64,000 nt of DNA from Bemisia tabaci (Eukaryota > Arthropoda > Insecta > Hemiptera > Aleyrodidae): assembly GCF_918797505.1 (NCBI RefSeq), contig NC_092801.1, positions 33,246,487 to 33,310,486 on the forward strand, given 5' to 3'. The translations under genes were made by a program, and so were the position numbers. The notes under the pieces are model-generated. The model had not been told where the DNA came from. It made no database searches and saw nothing but the letters and a program-made list of their open reading frames with translations. This document shows, piece by piece, positions 1-10,868 of this stretch (its first letter is position 1; the number at the start of each line of letters is the position of its first letter).

Positions 1-1336
1 ATGCTTCACGGACAGCCATCAAGTGCGATTAGTTGTATCTCTGCGCTGCTATCAACGCGCGTCGAGGTGTCTCTTAGGTTTTGAATTTGAGGGAAATCAA
101 GGTTAAGTTTACCCAAAGTATGCTATGAATTGTCAACATCAATAATCATGGAGGGGGGATGAATAGAAAGTAAAATAAATGTTTAAAGGCCTCTCAAGTG
201 CCCCTCATGGCGTACGTCTAAAAAATTGATATTTTGGCAAGAGTTGTGGCATGTTACGGAATTTGTTTTTGACGACTATCCCCAAAAATCTTAATACGGT
301 TCACATTGACTCAACTATATATTCCATAGGGGAGTTATATATGGCGATGAAAGGGGATGAGAAAGCGCCAATGTGTTACCAAAGGGGTAAAAATTTAAAA
401 AAAAAGAAAGAAAACAAATGTATTTCGCACCCTCCAAAACATAGAAATAATATAGATTATACCTCTCTCAAAAACTATCACTTAAAATCAACGGATTTAA
501 ATGCGGGCTAATTGTACCCGACTTGGGACTTTGCGTATTGAAAAATCCTTAGACATCTAAGGGTTAAAGGCCGCAAACTGGAAGTGGATAGCAATTCATT
601 AGAGCGTAGATAATTTCCATATAACAATTTCAATCACTATATGGAGATTCATAATTAGATTGGCCTGTATACTGATCTCCCGTGTGCCTTGCACTTCCCA
701 TCCGCCCGTCGGCTTTTGAATATGAAATTAATTAGCTCATAACAAACAAAGCATTTGCATATCGATGGCTTAATGCGGAAAATTTGTATCTCAATTGCAA
801 CGTTTTAAACATCCGATTATATAATGAATTTCCTTCAAGGAAAACTAATCGTAAATGCTCCCTTGCAATTTTGTGTAATTTTTCTCGAAACAATTGGAAA
901 ACAAACTCACGGGAAATTTCAATTAAATTTATTGGTTTTTTTCATTTTAATTAAAGAATAAATAAGAGTTTGGGGGAGTTACTCACTCGTATACACAACT
1001 TCTCAATCTGAAAGACGTATTTTTCGTTTTCAGCCATCGTCATGCAAATAGATCGTATTCGATAGTGGTTCAATGTATCGTTCGGTTCAAAACAGTAGAT
1101 CATAATTTCAAAGAAAAATTTTAAGATTTAAGCTGGATAAGCTGAAAATGAGAAAATTCCTAACAGTTTCACCTTTCATTGCCATTTTGCACTCATAAGA
1201 ATAAAAAGTGTGTTAAAAAAATTGACTTTTGAGACTTTGCTACAAGTTGAACCAATCGATATCGATATAATCTCACATGTTCCATGTATAGAATGCGATT
1301 CATTACAAACAAGGGAGGAATACCCCAGTGTATGGC

Positions 1337-1617
1337 AATTGGACCACATTTTGCAATTAGAGACAATAATTTCCGGCCTACAAAATATGGACTTCATTTT
1401 GCAATTAGGAACTACAATTTCTGGCTCGATTAAAAAACAACGTACGTACCATTAGTTTCCCTATGCACATACGAGTGTTTACGGATGAGTCAGAAATAAT
1501 AGTTCCGAATTGCAAAATGTAATCCATATGTATGTGTCATTATCATCCCAGTGTAGATAGGTGTTTTTATGTGTGAGCCATAAATTGTTGTTCCTAGTTG
1601 CAAAATGCAATCCAATT
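1337..1617. mobile_element. Family A palindromic MITE (AATTGGACCACATTTTGCAATT ends), compound copy
   Basis: The left end reads AATTGGACCACATTTTGC and the right end closes with GCAAAATG.AATCC. Between them lie a second partial left end (1390-1412) and a second right half (1540-1617), so this looks like a nested or recombined pair. Other copies are listed at 45384-45528. Confidence 0.55.
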
Positions 1618-1928
1618 TTAATGCATTTTTCGATTATTGAGAAATCTGAAGTTCAGTAAATGCAAACTTTTGGTGGTCACAATAACTTTGCTTGAATAAA
1701 ATATTTAATTTTCATTTTGTACTTTTTCTTAATGTTTCATTCCACGTTTCATAATTTATGTGACTCGCTGATGACAACCTCATTTTGGGGTAAAGATCAG
1801 GAGTTCAACCGCACCAAAGTTGTGGAATATTTTCGATTTACACTGTCGATTCATCCAAAGACGTCAATTTTTCCTACTTCCGAAAGAAATTACGTGTATA
1901 ACTTAGGTATCTAACGTATGTAACTGAC

Positions 1929-3780
1929 CGGCATCAATTACAGCCTCCACAGAAGATTCCAAGCAACGTTTGGTCAGAAGATCCATCGACGCCGGCAAAT
2001 AGAGAGGCACATTGAAGAAAAGAGAGTCGAACTTGTCGTGATTATGTGCTTTGCCACAATATGTCGGAAAATTGTAGTCTGAAACAAAAACGATGTCGAA
2101 AAGTCGAGTAAAGTTAAAAGCTCTTTCCTAATTTCTATCATGAGAAACAAGAGATTCTACTATCCATTTCCTTGTACCAACAGTGCGCATTAAAGCAATG
2201 CGCGGTTGGGATGGTTTTTCAATGTAAAAACTCCCGATCCAAGTAGCAAAATAGAATTTTTTCCTAGGAAAAAAAAATAGGTATTAAGAAAACTTCTAGA
2301 AAATACCAAGAGAATGAGAGTTATCTAGAAAATAGAAAGAAAAAACATTGCGAGTCAAAAGTCTGACCAAAGAAAATAGATCTATTTCATAGGTCTACTT
2401 TCTGTCAACTTTCCATTTGGAAAAAAGATAGAAGATTCATTGAAAGTAGAGTCATTTTCTAGCCAATATCTTAATGTTTTCTTTAAAGAAAATGCAAGGA
2501 AGAAATGTATTTTCTTTCTATTTTCTTGTGTCTATTTTCTAGATCCACTTTGTACCTATTTTCTTTCAAGAAAATTGTTCTTTCTATAAAGTAGACATTT
2601 TCTTGATGAGCGCCAGCTAGAAAGTAGATGACAATGCTACTTGGGGATATGCTACATTTTTCTTACCATCAATCAGAAGCGGGTCAAGCAATTTGGTAAC
2701 ATCGGGTTTCCTCCATTTAAACCTATGTTAAGTAATCGATTCTTGTCGGAGCACCTGGCCCCTCCAAGAATCGACACATTTCCATGGGTTTAAATGGAGA
2801 AAAACAATGTTGCCAATTTGCTGGATCCGCCAATGCCATCAATTTTATATGAAAAAAAAACAACAAAAATCGCGCTTTGTGTAGCGGATGGGAACGAGAC
2901 ATGGCACTTTCAAGTGGACCACATTTTGAAATAAGGAACCACTATTTCTGGATCATTTTAGAAACAACATATATGCCATTGGTTTCCTTGTGCATAAAGG
3001 TGCTTCTATTGAAGAGTCATTGATATTGGTTCCTTATGTTGCAAAATGTAATCTAAGTATGGGTTGCGCAAGAAGGAGGCTCGAGCTATGTGCTCATAAA
3101 CTCACCAATCTACGAAATAAAACGCGATTTTTCAGCTCTTGAGACTACCGAAATGCTTTAAGATGGTGGGAAAATGTTAGATTTTTCAGCGTGTTCGTAT
3201 TTCTTCCACCAAGGCACATCCTAACTACAAAGCATGGCTAGTTTCTTCTTTAACTGAGCAGTACAACTCGACTGAGTTTAAGCGATAAGATCTATGAGCC
3301 TGTAAATGTTGCAGGCTAATAGTAAAATCAGGCATTTTGTCAAATGCCTAGGCAAATAGTCAAATATTCTAACTTAGATTGAAATTTTGATTATTTTGTT
3401 AATATTAGACAAGATAGTTAATTGCCCCTGTAAGAAAAAATTCTCAGTAAAAAGAATCACACAATACTACTTCAAACGATTTTTAGCTCCTGAACAGACA
3501 CTTATTTTAAACTTTTCAGCGTGTCGTAAAATACAGATTTTTTTTGGATTTTCAACATTTGAAAATATGAGAGACAATTGAAGAGGAAGAGACAAAAAGA
3601 GTTCGTAGGTTTGATGAGTTATTTTTCCAAAAATATCGATAATTCATGTGCTATTCGCCATTAAATTCACAAAGTTTTGTAAACCGTCAAAATTTAACTA
3701 TCTGCCTAGGCATTTGACAAAATGTCCGATTCACTATTTTCCTGCGGCATAAATACCTAAGCGATTTTTTTTCATGAGCC

Positions 3781-3824
<44 letters not shown>

Positions 3825-4202
3825 TGAGGCTGTCAAAAAAGTCTGACTTCTAAAACTAAGGCTTACTCTAAAAGAACTGCTCAAGAGATGACGGAGGATA
3901 TAACCCTAAACTCCGACCGTAGTGTACGTTACATATTATCCAAACTCACCTTGGTCCCACTTCCGTTTGTCATCCGTAACAAGATTTGCTTTCTTGAACA
4001 AAGCCTCTTCAAACTCAGTAACATTCTTGCATTCTGGAAATGCACCCGATATCCCGGAGATGACTACCTCTACCTCCTCCTTCATGTCTCCAGATAAGGC
4101 CGAGTCTGCCAGACAGGGTTGAAACTGACCGTCAGGTAGAACTGGACGCACACAGAAACTCGCGTCCGTATTTTGATACGTTGCAGACGAGCTGGGGCAC
4201 AT
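1929..4202 (-). CDS. Fatty-acid-synthase-type gene, N-terminal exons (partial; runs off the left edge)
   Basis: Two coding exons on the minus strand: 4202-3950 (84 codons +1) and 2078-1929 (49 codons plus split codons at both ends). The intron is 1871 bp with donor GTGAGT and acceptor TTTCAG, and the phases match. The joined product is 134 aa. Residues 40-84 carry the ketosynthase opening (EVVISGISGAFPE, then VTDDKRKW). Exon 2 continues with a KFDSLFF and EAVIDAG pattern as in animal type I FAS. FAS is cytosolic and builds palmitate from malonyl-CoA. The domain diverges where family members usually read MDPQ.R (here MDLLTKR), so this may be a lineage-specific FAS paralogue (cuticular hydrocarbon or wax type) rather than the housekeeping copy. 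ATG 4200-4202 lies 8 bases inside an exon whose acceptor AG is at 4212-4211. No in-frame stop separates them, so an upstream coding exon is possible. Exon 2 ends with donor GTCAGT. Later exons, including the KS active-site cysteine, are outside the window. Confidence 0.82.
2239..2644. mobile_element. Palindromic element with CCAAGTAGCA / TGCTACTTGG ends and AGAAAAT-word interior
   Basis: The ends are inverted copies (CCAAGTAGCA at 2239-2248, TGCTACTTGG at 2635-2644). The interior is a degenerate array of words like TAGAAAATAG and its complement CTATTTTCTA, so the two halves are roughly complementary. It lies in the FAS intron and has no coding potential. The same ends occur at 6763-7072, and one solo end at 11051-11070. 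Confidence 0.6.
2670..2840. mobile_element. Short palindromic MITE in FAS intron
   Basis: The arms pair imperfectly across 2680-2830. TTTGGTAACAT and CCATTTAAACC on the left match GGTTTAAATGG and ATGTTGCCAA on the right, with the inverted words TCGATTCTTG and CAAGAATCGA between. It resembles the hAT-type MITEs at 7600 and 12068 in sharing the ATTTAAACCTATG word, but no clear target duplication was seen. Confidence 0.5.
2914..3055. mobile_element. Family A palindromic MITE
   Basis: GTGGACCACATTTTG on the left, TTGCAAAATGTAATC on the right, with the family's internal words (TTTCTGG.TCATTTTAGAAACAAC, GCCATTGGTTTCC). It lies in the FAS intron. Confidence 0.55.
3784..3820. repeat. Poly(T) tract
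   Basis: A run of more than 35 T in the FAS intron, 130 bases from the first coding exon. It may be the tail of a retroposed sequence, but no retroposon body is recognisable beside it. Assembled length is unreliable. Confidence 0.8.
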
Positions 4203-4557
4203 GGATTTGTCTATGGGCAGTCAAAAGTAGAAGAGATTTAAAGTCTCAAGAGTGACTTAAAAAGGTGTAGTGTTGTCGAAAATTTCACCACGATTCCATC
4301 CAAACCAGAGCGTACGGAACATTTCAATCGAGATTGGCAACTGGAAATCTTGAACTCGTAAAGCGGAGCATAGCGAGTGTGCGCCTTCAATTTTGCAGAT
4401 GCCACACAGACATCCATCAAGTATGAATAGCTGTATCTCTGCGCCGTCAGCAACGCGCATCCTTTTCCTTGCTCTATTTCCACATTTTGTTTCTTCCCGT
4501 TTGTCTTATTTGTAGAATTGTAGAGGTGGTTCGAGGGCTACGTGATAACAATGTTAA

Positions 4558-4820
4558 AATATCGACGGTGAAACTACCAAACCACGTATCTCGTTTGCGG
4601 TGTTTAAAAATCTACGCTCGCATTTTATTTTTTTGAAGTCGACCAAATCAATATCATTCTTTGAAATTTTCACAGAATTTTCTCCGCACAAAGAGGAAAA
4701 ATCACAGAAATTTTCAAGACTAGACGTTAAGTAGTTTTTCATTTAAAAAATAAAGTATGACAGGAAGTCTGCGACGTCGCAAACCGAGATACGTGGTTTG
4801 GTAGTTTCACCGTCGATATA
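4558..4820. mobile_element. Family B palindromic MITE (ATCGACGGTGAAACTACC ends)
   Basis: Near-perfect inverted repeat: ATCGACGGTGAAACTACCAA at 4561 mirrors TTGGTAGTTTCACCGTCGAT ending near 4818. Inner words CTCGTTTGCGGTGTTTAAAA and GTCTGCGACGTCGCAAACCG recur in copies at 4924, 13721, 15394, 34095 and 38102. Just upstream of the FAS first coding exon. Confidence 0.7.
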
Positions 4821-4923
4821 AAACATGCACCCTCTGACTGAAGAGGTGAGTTGTCAGGCGAAGCTGCGCAAAATTACAATTCATTTCAGCCCCCTCTGAC
4901 TCTCATCTCTTCAGTTGGAATAT

Positions 4924-5180
4924 TTCGACGGTGTAAGGCGGCATTCATATAACTCGGTTTGCGACGTCGCAGACTTCTTTTCATATTTTATTCTTTAAAC
5001 GGGAAACCACTCAACGGCAATTCTTTAAAACTGCCGTGATTTTCCTTCTCTGTGCGAAGAAGATTCTGCAAAAACTGCAAGGAATGATGTAAATTTGTTC
5101 TCCTTTAAAAAATTAACGTGGAGGCGGAGATTTTCAGACACCGCAAACGAGATATGTGATTGTGGACTTACGCCGTCGGT
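4924..5180. mobile_element. Family B palindromic MITE
   Basis: Second copy in the opposite internal order, starting TTCGACGGTGTAAGGCGG and ending TTACGCCGTCGG. It shares GACGTCGCAGACTTC and CAGACACCGCAAACGAG with the copy 100 bases to its left. Confidence 0.65.
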
Positions 5181-5194
5181 TTGGTATGAATGCC

Positions 5195-6130
5195 TTTTTT
5201 GTATTGAATTTTAAATATGTCCGTATTAATGCTTTATTCGTTATTTCAAGGCAATGAAGAATTTGAAGGTGTCTGAAATTTGATGAATTTTGTGTGCAAA
5301 TGGAAACTGCTGAGTGAATTGAACACAAATGCACAATTTAATATGTATAAATTGAACAATTATTGGAGGAGCTATGACAAAACGATCTAATCTGCTAAAA
5401 TACGTGCATGTGTTAAATCATGAGAAATTCCGCCAGATGACGTCACTAGGCGGTGCATATTCTCACGACTAAATCTATTTTCATACCATTTCCCTTACCG
5501 GGAATGATCAGAAAAAAATAAGAAATCAGCTTTTTAAGAACAATTAGGTGAATCAATAAAAAATTTGCGTGCAAATACTCTATCGTTTCTACTGCTGAGA
5601 AGGGGGTGGGGGAGGATTTTGAGAGAAGTACACTGAGGAAAAAAAGAAAAACAAAGTGAACTGTACCGCAAAAATTAATATAGCATTAAATCGCAATTTT
5701 ATTTCAATGTTTTCATTGCACCGTGGTACTACTGGGATAATAAAATCTTTTAATTTAATTAATTTTCGAATGGTTCCGTACAGCATAAATACGTCCAGAT
5801 GGAGAATTTGCAGATATCTGAAATTGGATGAATTCCGCGTTTGAATGGACGCTACCAAGTGAGCTGAACACGAGGATACCCTTGGTTCATAAATTGAATA
5901 ATTAGAGGAAATATGACAAAATGGTCTAATCTGCTATAATACATGCGTTTAAAGGGACATGCCGCCAGATGACGTCACTAGGCGGCGCATTTTCTCACTT
6001 TTAAAGCTATTTTTATACTATTTCCCATGACCGAAAAAAATTATAAAAAATACTCCAAATCAACTCTTTCGGCACTTCCAGATGAAGCAATAAAAAATTT
6101 GCGTGCAAATTCTCCATCGGTAGATTGTTT
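5195..6130. repeat. Direct duplication of a ~370-bp segment, period ~560 bp
   Basis: 5270-5600 and 5815-6130 share, in the same order, TGAATTGAACAC/TGAGCTGAACAC, AATTGAAcAATTA, TGACAAAA.GGTCTAATCTGCTA, CGCCAGATGACGTCACTAGG, CGGCGCATTTTCTCA and CAATAAAAAATTTGCGTGC. No coding potential was recognised. Confidence 0.6.
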
Positions 6131-6432
6131 TACTTACCCAAAGGTGGGGTTTCAGAATAATCGATGATTGTCTGAAGATGGTGCTGGATGGGGCTGCAAA
6201 TCCGAGGGAATCCGCCAAGACTGCACCTCGACGAATACCACGCTCTTCGCCGGACATCGGGAGTAAATTCATTCATGATCTTTATTAATTCATTCATAAG
6301 TCATTCAGAAATCGAGTAATTGAAACGGAAAGATGCGTTTTCCGTGCAACAACGTAGCGAAGCGATCGGATCGGCAGTGATCCGATTTGAAAATTACACT
6401 TAACGGCCGGAAATTACTCTACCCAGCTGCTC

Positions 6433-6564
6433 AATTGGACGTATTTCTATCAAACGGAACTATGTGCATTGAGACATGAGCCCTCAGACCCATAAGATTA
6501 TATGCAATATAGGGCTCACGTCACAATGCACATAGATCCGTTTGATAGAAAATACGTCCAATTG
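6433..6564. mobile_element. Family C palindromic MITE (GGACGTATTTCT...AAACGGAAC)
   Basis: ATTGGACGTATTTCTATCAAACGGAACTATGTGCATTG-type left arm mirrors CAATGCACATAGATCCGTTTGATAG on the right. The centre is GAGCCCTCAGACCC...GGGCTC. Two further copies lie at 48261-48390 and 49090-49220. Confidence 0.65.
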
Positions 6565-6762
6565 TTGAATCGATATCGAATGACCTTGATCGATAGAAAG
6601 CATTGCTGAGATAGGGATTTATCGATCAGGATCATTCGATAATGATTTAACAATCGACCCTCAGGGAGGAAGAGAGGTCGAGTTGTTCCCTTCACCGCAG
6701 GCTGATTATTGACATTTATAGAGCAATAGTCAAAGGAGACGACGGAAAAATGGAGGGATTCT

Positions 6763-7072
6763 ACTCAAGTAGCAGTGATCGCGATAAATAGCGATTTAAT
6801 CGGTTGGTTATCGCGATTTTATCGGTGGCAATTTATCGAGATATTATCGCATTAAAAATCGCGATATATGGCGATTAAATTGCTACAAATTGCAATTTTT
6901 GGTTCGACAAAATCGTGATCAATTTTTGTCGATAAAATCGAGATTGAATCGCCATTTATCGCGATTTTTATTTCGAAAATAGCGGGATAAATTGTTGGGC
7001 GATAAAAGCGCGATTTTATCGCGATAAGATCGCAAAATATAGCGATTATTCCGTTGAGAAATGCTACTTGGG
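6763..7072. mobile_element. Palindromic element with CAAGTAGCA / TGCTACTTG ends and GCGATAAAATCGC-word interior
   Basis: It has the same terminal words as 2239-2644, but the interior is about 290 bp of degenerate ATCGCGATAAAT/GCGATTTTATCGC words on both strands. The whole element is self-complementary at many registers and has no open frame. Confidence 0.6.
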
Positions 7073-7599
7073 TATTAGTGGAAGTAAGGTTATTACTAGA
7101 TTGGGTGAAAAGATCCGGATATTTAACATTGAGTTAAATAGGGAAATATGCTGAATTGTCAGCACAATCTGGCAACAATGGGAGGAAGCGTTGCAATGGA
7201 CAAATGAGGTAGGAATTATAGACTTACAAGCGGCATGCGGCAACCCTCCAAAGATCCAAAGTTCTCAACTACCTGATATTTTGACTGCTAAGCTAATTTT
7301 TGAAATTTCGATCCGAGAGAGTTATAAACGCGCTATGAATAATGTATAGCATATCGATGGTGAAAGCGCAGAAGTGCGTATCTCAGAAAACATTTATTTC
7401 CCACATTATAAACATATTATTTCCCCCAAAACTTTCGCATGTATACCGTTAGAAACCTGCAGCTATCTAGTGCTCGTAGAATTCCGGAGGACATCCATGC
7501 TTCATCCATCCACACTCCACGCCTTTCAAATGGATCAGTGGACAAAGTACCTTTTCTTCAATGAACCACTAGACAATGTACGAATTTAAGCAATCTGAT

Positions 7600-7762
7600 C
7601 AGTGGCGTGGCGTGAATTGCTATAAATCGATTGTGGTGCCATTTAAACCTATGAAAAAAGATCGATAGTAGGGTGTTCGCAGCGAACACCTTAGTAATCG
7701 ATTCTTTACCATAGCTTCAAATGGCGAGATATCGATAATCGATCATTCACGCGACGCCACTG
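7600..7762. mobile_element. hAT-type MITE with perfect 8-bp target-site duplication
   Basis: Terminal inverted repeats CAGTGGCGTGGCGTGAATTG at the left and the complementary CACGC-ACGCCACTG at the right. The flanks are AATCTGAT at 7592-7599 and AATCTGAT at 7763-7770. An 8-bp duplication with CAGTG ends is the hallmark of the hAT superfamily. The centre contains the hairpin GGTGTTCGCAGCGAACACC. Confidence 0.85.
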
Positions 7763-8129
7763 AATCTGATATAAGTTTCTTAACCAGAATTTTACGTAAA
7801 ACACGATTCGCACAACGAAAATTACTGAAACCAACTCCTAACAAAGATATCAACGTTTTTATTTCACATTGATTACGAGGAATTTGAACTGCTCGCTCAC
7901 AAGAAACTCAGAGCTCTACGTGAGTCAAATCGCGCACTACAACGGTTTCAGCAATCTTCTCAATCGAGCAATGTTCATTTCCCACCATGTGTTGTTCAAA
8001 CTATAAGCAATTTGCGAAAGCTGATCCAAAGCGTCAAGATTGAGGTTGCCAGATTTTTATATCGCAGAGACTGTCTTGATAAACGTTTAGCGCACGATGT
8101 GAATCACGTAGAGCAGTCAGTTTTCATGA

Positions 8130-10642
8130 GCGGGTGGTTTGCAAGTTTCCTGATTCCGAAAATTGGCAGTTTCGAAAACGCCTTCAAACGTGGCGTGATA
8201 CCTCCCGCGTTCCGGAGAGTACGAATAGTTGTATCATTGCGCCTTACAAATTCGATGGAAGATTCATATTGAATCAGCCTCCATGCTGCGGCGCGATCAG
8301 TTTACCTTTACCGCTGTTGCAGTTTTGACCGCAATGTTTTAGTGTAATCAAGTTAGGCTTGTATGTAGTGAAAAGATAATATTTTAGAGAATGGAAAGTA
8401 AACAAGCGCTGGAATAAATATAACTAAATAATATGAACTCATTTTAACAATCAACTTAAAGGCATAGAAAAAATACTGCATTTTTTTTTCCTTTTTAGGA
8501 ATTGAATTTTCAGTACATGCAATGAAGAAGGGCTGCAAAAAGGCCTAATATTTGCCGGCCAGTTTTGCTTGACGCCTATCTATGCGACGCAAGGTTTCTG
8601 ATTCGGAAAATTGGCAGTTTCTAAAACGCCTTCAAACGTGGCGTGATACCTCCCACGTTCCGGAGAGTACGAATAGTTGTATCATTGCGCCTTAGCAATG
8701 CGATGGAAGATTGATATTAAATCAGCCTCCACGCTGCGGCGTGATCAGTTTCCCTTTACCGCTATTGCAGTTTTGACCGCAAAGTTTGAGTGTATTCAAG
8801 TTAGGCTTGTATTTAGTGAAAAGATAATATTTTAGAGAATGGAAAGTAAACAAGCGCTGGAATAAATACAATAAATGTATAACTAAATAATATGAAATCA
8901 ACTTAACAATCATCTGAAAGGCATCGAAAAAGTACTGCATTATTTTTTTGCTTTTGAGGAATTGAATATTCTTAACATGTACTGAAGAAGGGCTGCAAAA
9001 GTGCTTAATATTTGCCAGCCAGTTTTCCTTGACGCCTATCTATGGGACGCAAGTTTCCTGATTCAGAAAATTGGCAGTTTCGAAAACGCTTGCAAATGTG
9101 GCGTGATACCTCTCGCGTTCCGGAGAGTGCGAATAGTTGTATCATTGCGCCTTAGCAATGCGATGGAAGATTGATATTGAATCAGCCTCCACGCTGCGGC
9201 GCGGTCAGTTTACCTTTACCGCTGTTGCAGTTTTGACCGCAATGTTTTAGTGTAATCAAGTTAGGCTTGTATTTAGTAAAAAGATAATATTTTAGAGAAT
9301 GGAAAGTAAACAAGCGCTGGAATAAATATAACTAAATAATATGAAATCAACTTAACAATCAACTTAAAAGCATCGAAAAAGTACTGCATAATTTTTTTGC
9401 TGTTGAGGAATTGAATTTTCAGAACATGTACTGAAAAAGGGCTGCAAAAGTGCTTAATATTTGCCGGCCAGTTTTCCTTGACGCGTATCTATGGGACGCA
9501 AGTTTCCTGATTCAGAAAATTGGCAGTTTCGAAAACGCCTGCAAATGTGGCGTGATACCTCCCGCGTTCCGGAGAGCACGAATAGTTGTATCATTGCGCC
9601 TTACAAATTCGATGGAAGATTCATATTGAATCAGCCTCCACGCTGCGGCGTGGTCAGTTTCCCTTTACCGCTGTTTCAGTTTTGACCGTTTTAGTGTAAT
9701 CAAGTTAGGCTTGTATGTAGTGAAAAGATATTATTTTAGAAGAATTGAAAGTAAACAAGCGCAGGAAGAAATAAAACTAAATAATATGAACTCATTTTAA
9801 CAATCAACTTAAAGGCATAGAAAAACTACTGCATTTTTTTTCCTTTTGAGGAATTGAATTTTCAGTACATGCAATGAAGAAGGGCTGCAAAAATTCCTAA
9901 TATTTGCCGGCCAGTTTTGCTTGACGCCTATCTATGCGACGCAAAGTTCGGGATTCGGAAAATTGGCAGGTTCGAAAACGCCTTCAAACGTGGCGTGATA
10001 CCTCCCACGTTCCGGAGAGTACGAATAGTTGTATCATTGCGCCTTAGCAATGCGATGGAAGATTGATATTGAATCAGCGTCCAATCTGCGGCGTAGTCAG
10101 TTTCCCTTTACCGCTGTTGCAGTTTTGACCGCCAAGTTTAAGTGTGATCAAGTTAGGCTTGTATTTAGTGAAAAGATATTATTTTAGAAGAATTAAAAGT
10201 AAAAACAAGCGCAGGAAGAAATAAAACTGAATAATATGAACACTATTTTACAATCAACATAAAAGGCATCCAAAAAAGACTGCATTATTTTTTTGCTTTT
10301 GAGGAATTGAATTTTCAGTATATGCACTGAAGAAGGGCTGCAAAAGTTCTTACTACTTGCCGGCCAGTTTTTCTTGACGCCTATCTATGCAACGCAAGGT
10401 TCCTGATTCCAAAAATTGGCAGTTTCGAAAACGCCTTCAAATATGGCGTGATACCTCCCGCGTTCCGGAGAGTACGAATAGTTGTATCATCGCGCCTTAG
10501 CAATGCGATGGAAGATTTACATTGAATCAGCCTCCAAGCTGCGGCGTGGTCAGTTTCCCTTTCCCGCTGTTGCAGTCTTGATCGCAAAGTTTAAGTGTGA
10601 TCAAGTTAAGCTTGTATTTAGTGAAAAGATAATATTTTAGAG
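8130..10642. repeat. Tandem satellite, ~450-bp unit, about 5.6 copies
   Basis: The landmark GATTC.GAAAATTGGCAG recurs at 8152, 8601, 9059, 9507, 9951 and 10402 (spacings 449, 458, 448, 444, 451). Each unit carries GTGGCGTGATACCTC, CGTTCCGGAGAG, GAATAGTTGTATCATTGCGCC, the A/T-rich block AAGATAATATTTTAGAG and CTGAAGAAGGGCTGCAAAA. A 64-aa open frame stays intact in units 1 and 4 only. The GAATAGTTGTATC word also occurs in dispersed repeats elsewhere in the window, which suggests the array grew from a transposon fragment. Confidence 0.9.
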
Positions 10643-10659
10643 GATAATATTATATAATA

Positions 10660-10868
10660 TTTGTTTTGATGTAGAGGTGGACTCTCAGGGTAGAGTGGGA
10701 TATCCCCTCCGTTTTCCCCTCACTTTGAGAGCTTTTTTTGAGCTTGGAAGATGATTTCAGAGAAAACCAGTGGCACCATCTTGTTTCTCGCAAACTTTTA
10801 CATAAGAAGCAATGTTCAAATTGCAAATCCCTCGCACATGGAACATCTCCATTCCGGAAAATATTGAA
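10660..10868. mobile_element. Family H repeat, single arm
   Basis: The block GATGTAGAGGTGGACTCTCA through GGGATATCCCCTCC, AGAACCAGTGGCACCATC and TCGCAAACTTTTA matches one arm of the palindrome at 53462-53990. It is truncated here, right after the satellite. Confidence 0.6.

Noticed and set aside
1..60. Start of window reads ATG...
   Set aside because: The first 60 bases match a dispersed repeat (compare 4395-4465), not a coding exon; the frame has no recognisable product.
8130..10642. CRISPR-like regular spacing
   Set aside because: The repeats are ~450 bp and contiguous, with no short repeat plus unique spacer structure; it is a eukaryotic satellite.
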